6,514 nt of DNA from contig CAMYWU010000088.1 of NCBI GenBank assembly GCA_947302895.1, positions 1 through 6,514 on the forward strand, in the 5' to 3' direction. Positions within the stretch are counted from its first letter, which is position 1, and every line of letters begins with the position of its first letter. Positions 6,269-6,514 of the stretch are shown here, in pieces. This stretch comes from an uncultured Clostridia bacterium. GTDB lineage: Bacteria > Bacillota > Clostridia > Oscillospirales > Acutalibacteraceae. Below the pieces are notes generated by a model, which saw nothing but the letters and a program-made list of their open reading frames with translations, searched no databases and was not told where the DNA came from. The position numbers and the translations under genes were made by a program.

Positions 6269-6326
6269 CATTTCGATAAATCACAATTTTTATCCTTCTT
6301 CATATCTTGAAGTAAGGAGTGATTTA

Positions 6327-6404
6327 ATGTTTAACTATGTTAAAAGATTGCAATATCCGATTAATATAAAAAATCCCAACCCGAAGGCTGGGATAAAAAA
6401 CTAG
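6327..6404 (+). pseudogene. N-terminal fragment of a CotJC/manganese-catalase-like spore-coat gene, interrupted
   Basis: AAGGAG (6314-6319) lies seven bases before ATG 6327. The first 20 codons read MFNYVKRLQYPINIKNPNPK, closely resembling the start of Clostridia CotJC-type manganese-catalase-family spore-coat proteins, which normally continue for roughly 180-200 residues. Here the similarity stops after NPNPK (codon 20, ending 6386), and the frame closes at TAG 6402-6404 after 25 residues. Bases from about 6370 onward form a minus-strand terminator and then a GC-rich palindrome, so the rest of the gene is replaced. Family members sit in the inner spore coat and usually follow cotJA and cotJB, which are not present here. 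Possible causes are insertion of an element, recombination at the short sequence shared with the terminator, or an assembly misjoin. The family match is from memory over only 20 residues. Confidence 0.6.
6367..6394 (-). terminator. Minus-strand intrinsic terminator overlapping the CotJC-like fragment
   Basis: On the minus strand AUCCCAGCC (6394-6386) pairs with GGUUGGGAU (6381-6373), including one G-U pair, over a UUCG tetraloop closed by C-G, and is followed by UUUUUUAU. On the plus strand the same hairpin has an A-C mismatch, so it is built for transcripts coming from the right. It would end whatever is transcribed leftwards from beyond 6395. Confidence 0.8.
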
Positions 6405-6409
6405 ACGAA

Positions 6410-6502
6410 GTTTATCGGAGAGTGGATGCAAGGCGTCCGAGCCCCGTAGCGTACAAGTCGTACGTGAGGGGCGCGGCAACGAAGCAGACGCCTCCGAGAA
6501 AC
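6410..6502. repeat. GC-rich nested palindromic element at the window edge
   Basis: Four helices nest: GTTTaTCGGAG (6410-6420) with CTCCGAgAAAC (6492-6502), GGCGTC (6432-6437) with GACGCC (6487-6492), GCCCC (6441-6445) with GGGGC (6468-6472), and CGTAC (6450-6454) with GTACG (6460-6464) over loop AAGTC. The element is markedly GC-richer than everything else here. The window ends 12 bases beyond it, which is what one expects if a short-read assembly stopped in a multicopy repeat. It could be an interspersed palindromic repeat, a structured RNA read on the minus strand into the terminator at 6394-6367, or the end of a mobile element. I cannot name its family. Confidence 0.6.
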
Positions 6503-6514
6503 GAGTGTTGACGC

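Noticed and set aside
6412..6513. Open minus-strand frame of about 33 codons across the GC-rich palindrome, entering from the window edge and ending at TAA 6414-6412
   Set aside because: It has no visible start, and its sequence is dictated by nested inverted repeats; the structured-element reading explains it better. A partial gene end cannot be fully excluded.

Overview
The window looks like a fragment of a low-GC, endospore-forming Clostridia genome, probably a gut-type Oscillospirales/Ruminococcaceae relative; that placement is inference. It rests on strong AGGAG-type ribosome sites, TTGACT/TATAAT promoters, a glmS ribozyme of the Firmicutes type and the start of a CotJC-like spore-coat gene. 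The first gene runs off the left edge without a stop codon, and the right edge falls inside a GC-rich palindromic element, so the piece may be a short contig that ends in repeats.

Layout. 1-1128 (minus): N-terminal 376 residues of a secreted protein with a signal peptide and a duplicated module of about 140 residues. 1129-1434 (no gene apart from repeat ends): a 5' leader with a possible pseudoknotted RNA fold, a near-consensus promoter, a bidirectional terminator and one flank of a small repeat-bounded cassette. 1435-1794 (minus): a four-helix-bundle protein of the 23S rRNA intervening-sequence family. Imperfect inverted arrays of 7-base units flank it, and the whole cassette (1406-1848) sits exactly between the glmS stop codon and the terminator. 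1849-3657 (minus): glmS, whose 3658-3930 leader holds a glmS ribozyme and a promoter. 3931-4014: a divergent regulatory gap containing the tex promoter. 4015-6156 (plus): tex, followed by a 19-bp terminator hairpin. 6157-6514 (no intact gene): a second 7-base repeat region with no protein inside, a CotJC-like start that breaks off after about 20 codons, a minus-strand terminator overlapping that fragment, and a GC-rich nested palindrome.

How the genes work together. GlmS makes glucosamine-6-phosphate for cell-wall and amino-sugar synthesis, and the ribozyme in its leader gives product feedback. The four-helix-bundle gene lies downstream with no terminator in between, so it is probably co-transcribed with glmS and subject to the same feedback. 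Tex is an unrelated housekeeping nucleic-acid-binding protein read divergently. The points most worth a second look are the cassette around the four-helix-bundle gene with its apparent empty counterpart after tex, the unidentified structured leader of the surface-protein gene, and the abrupt junction in the CotJC-like fragment.
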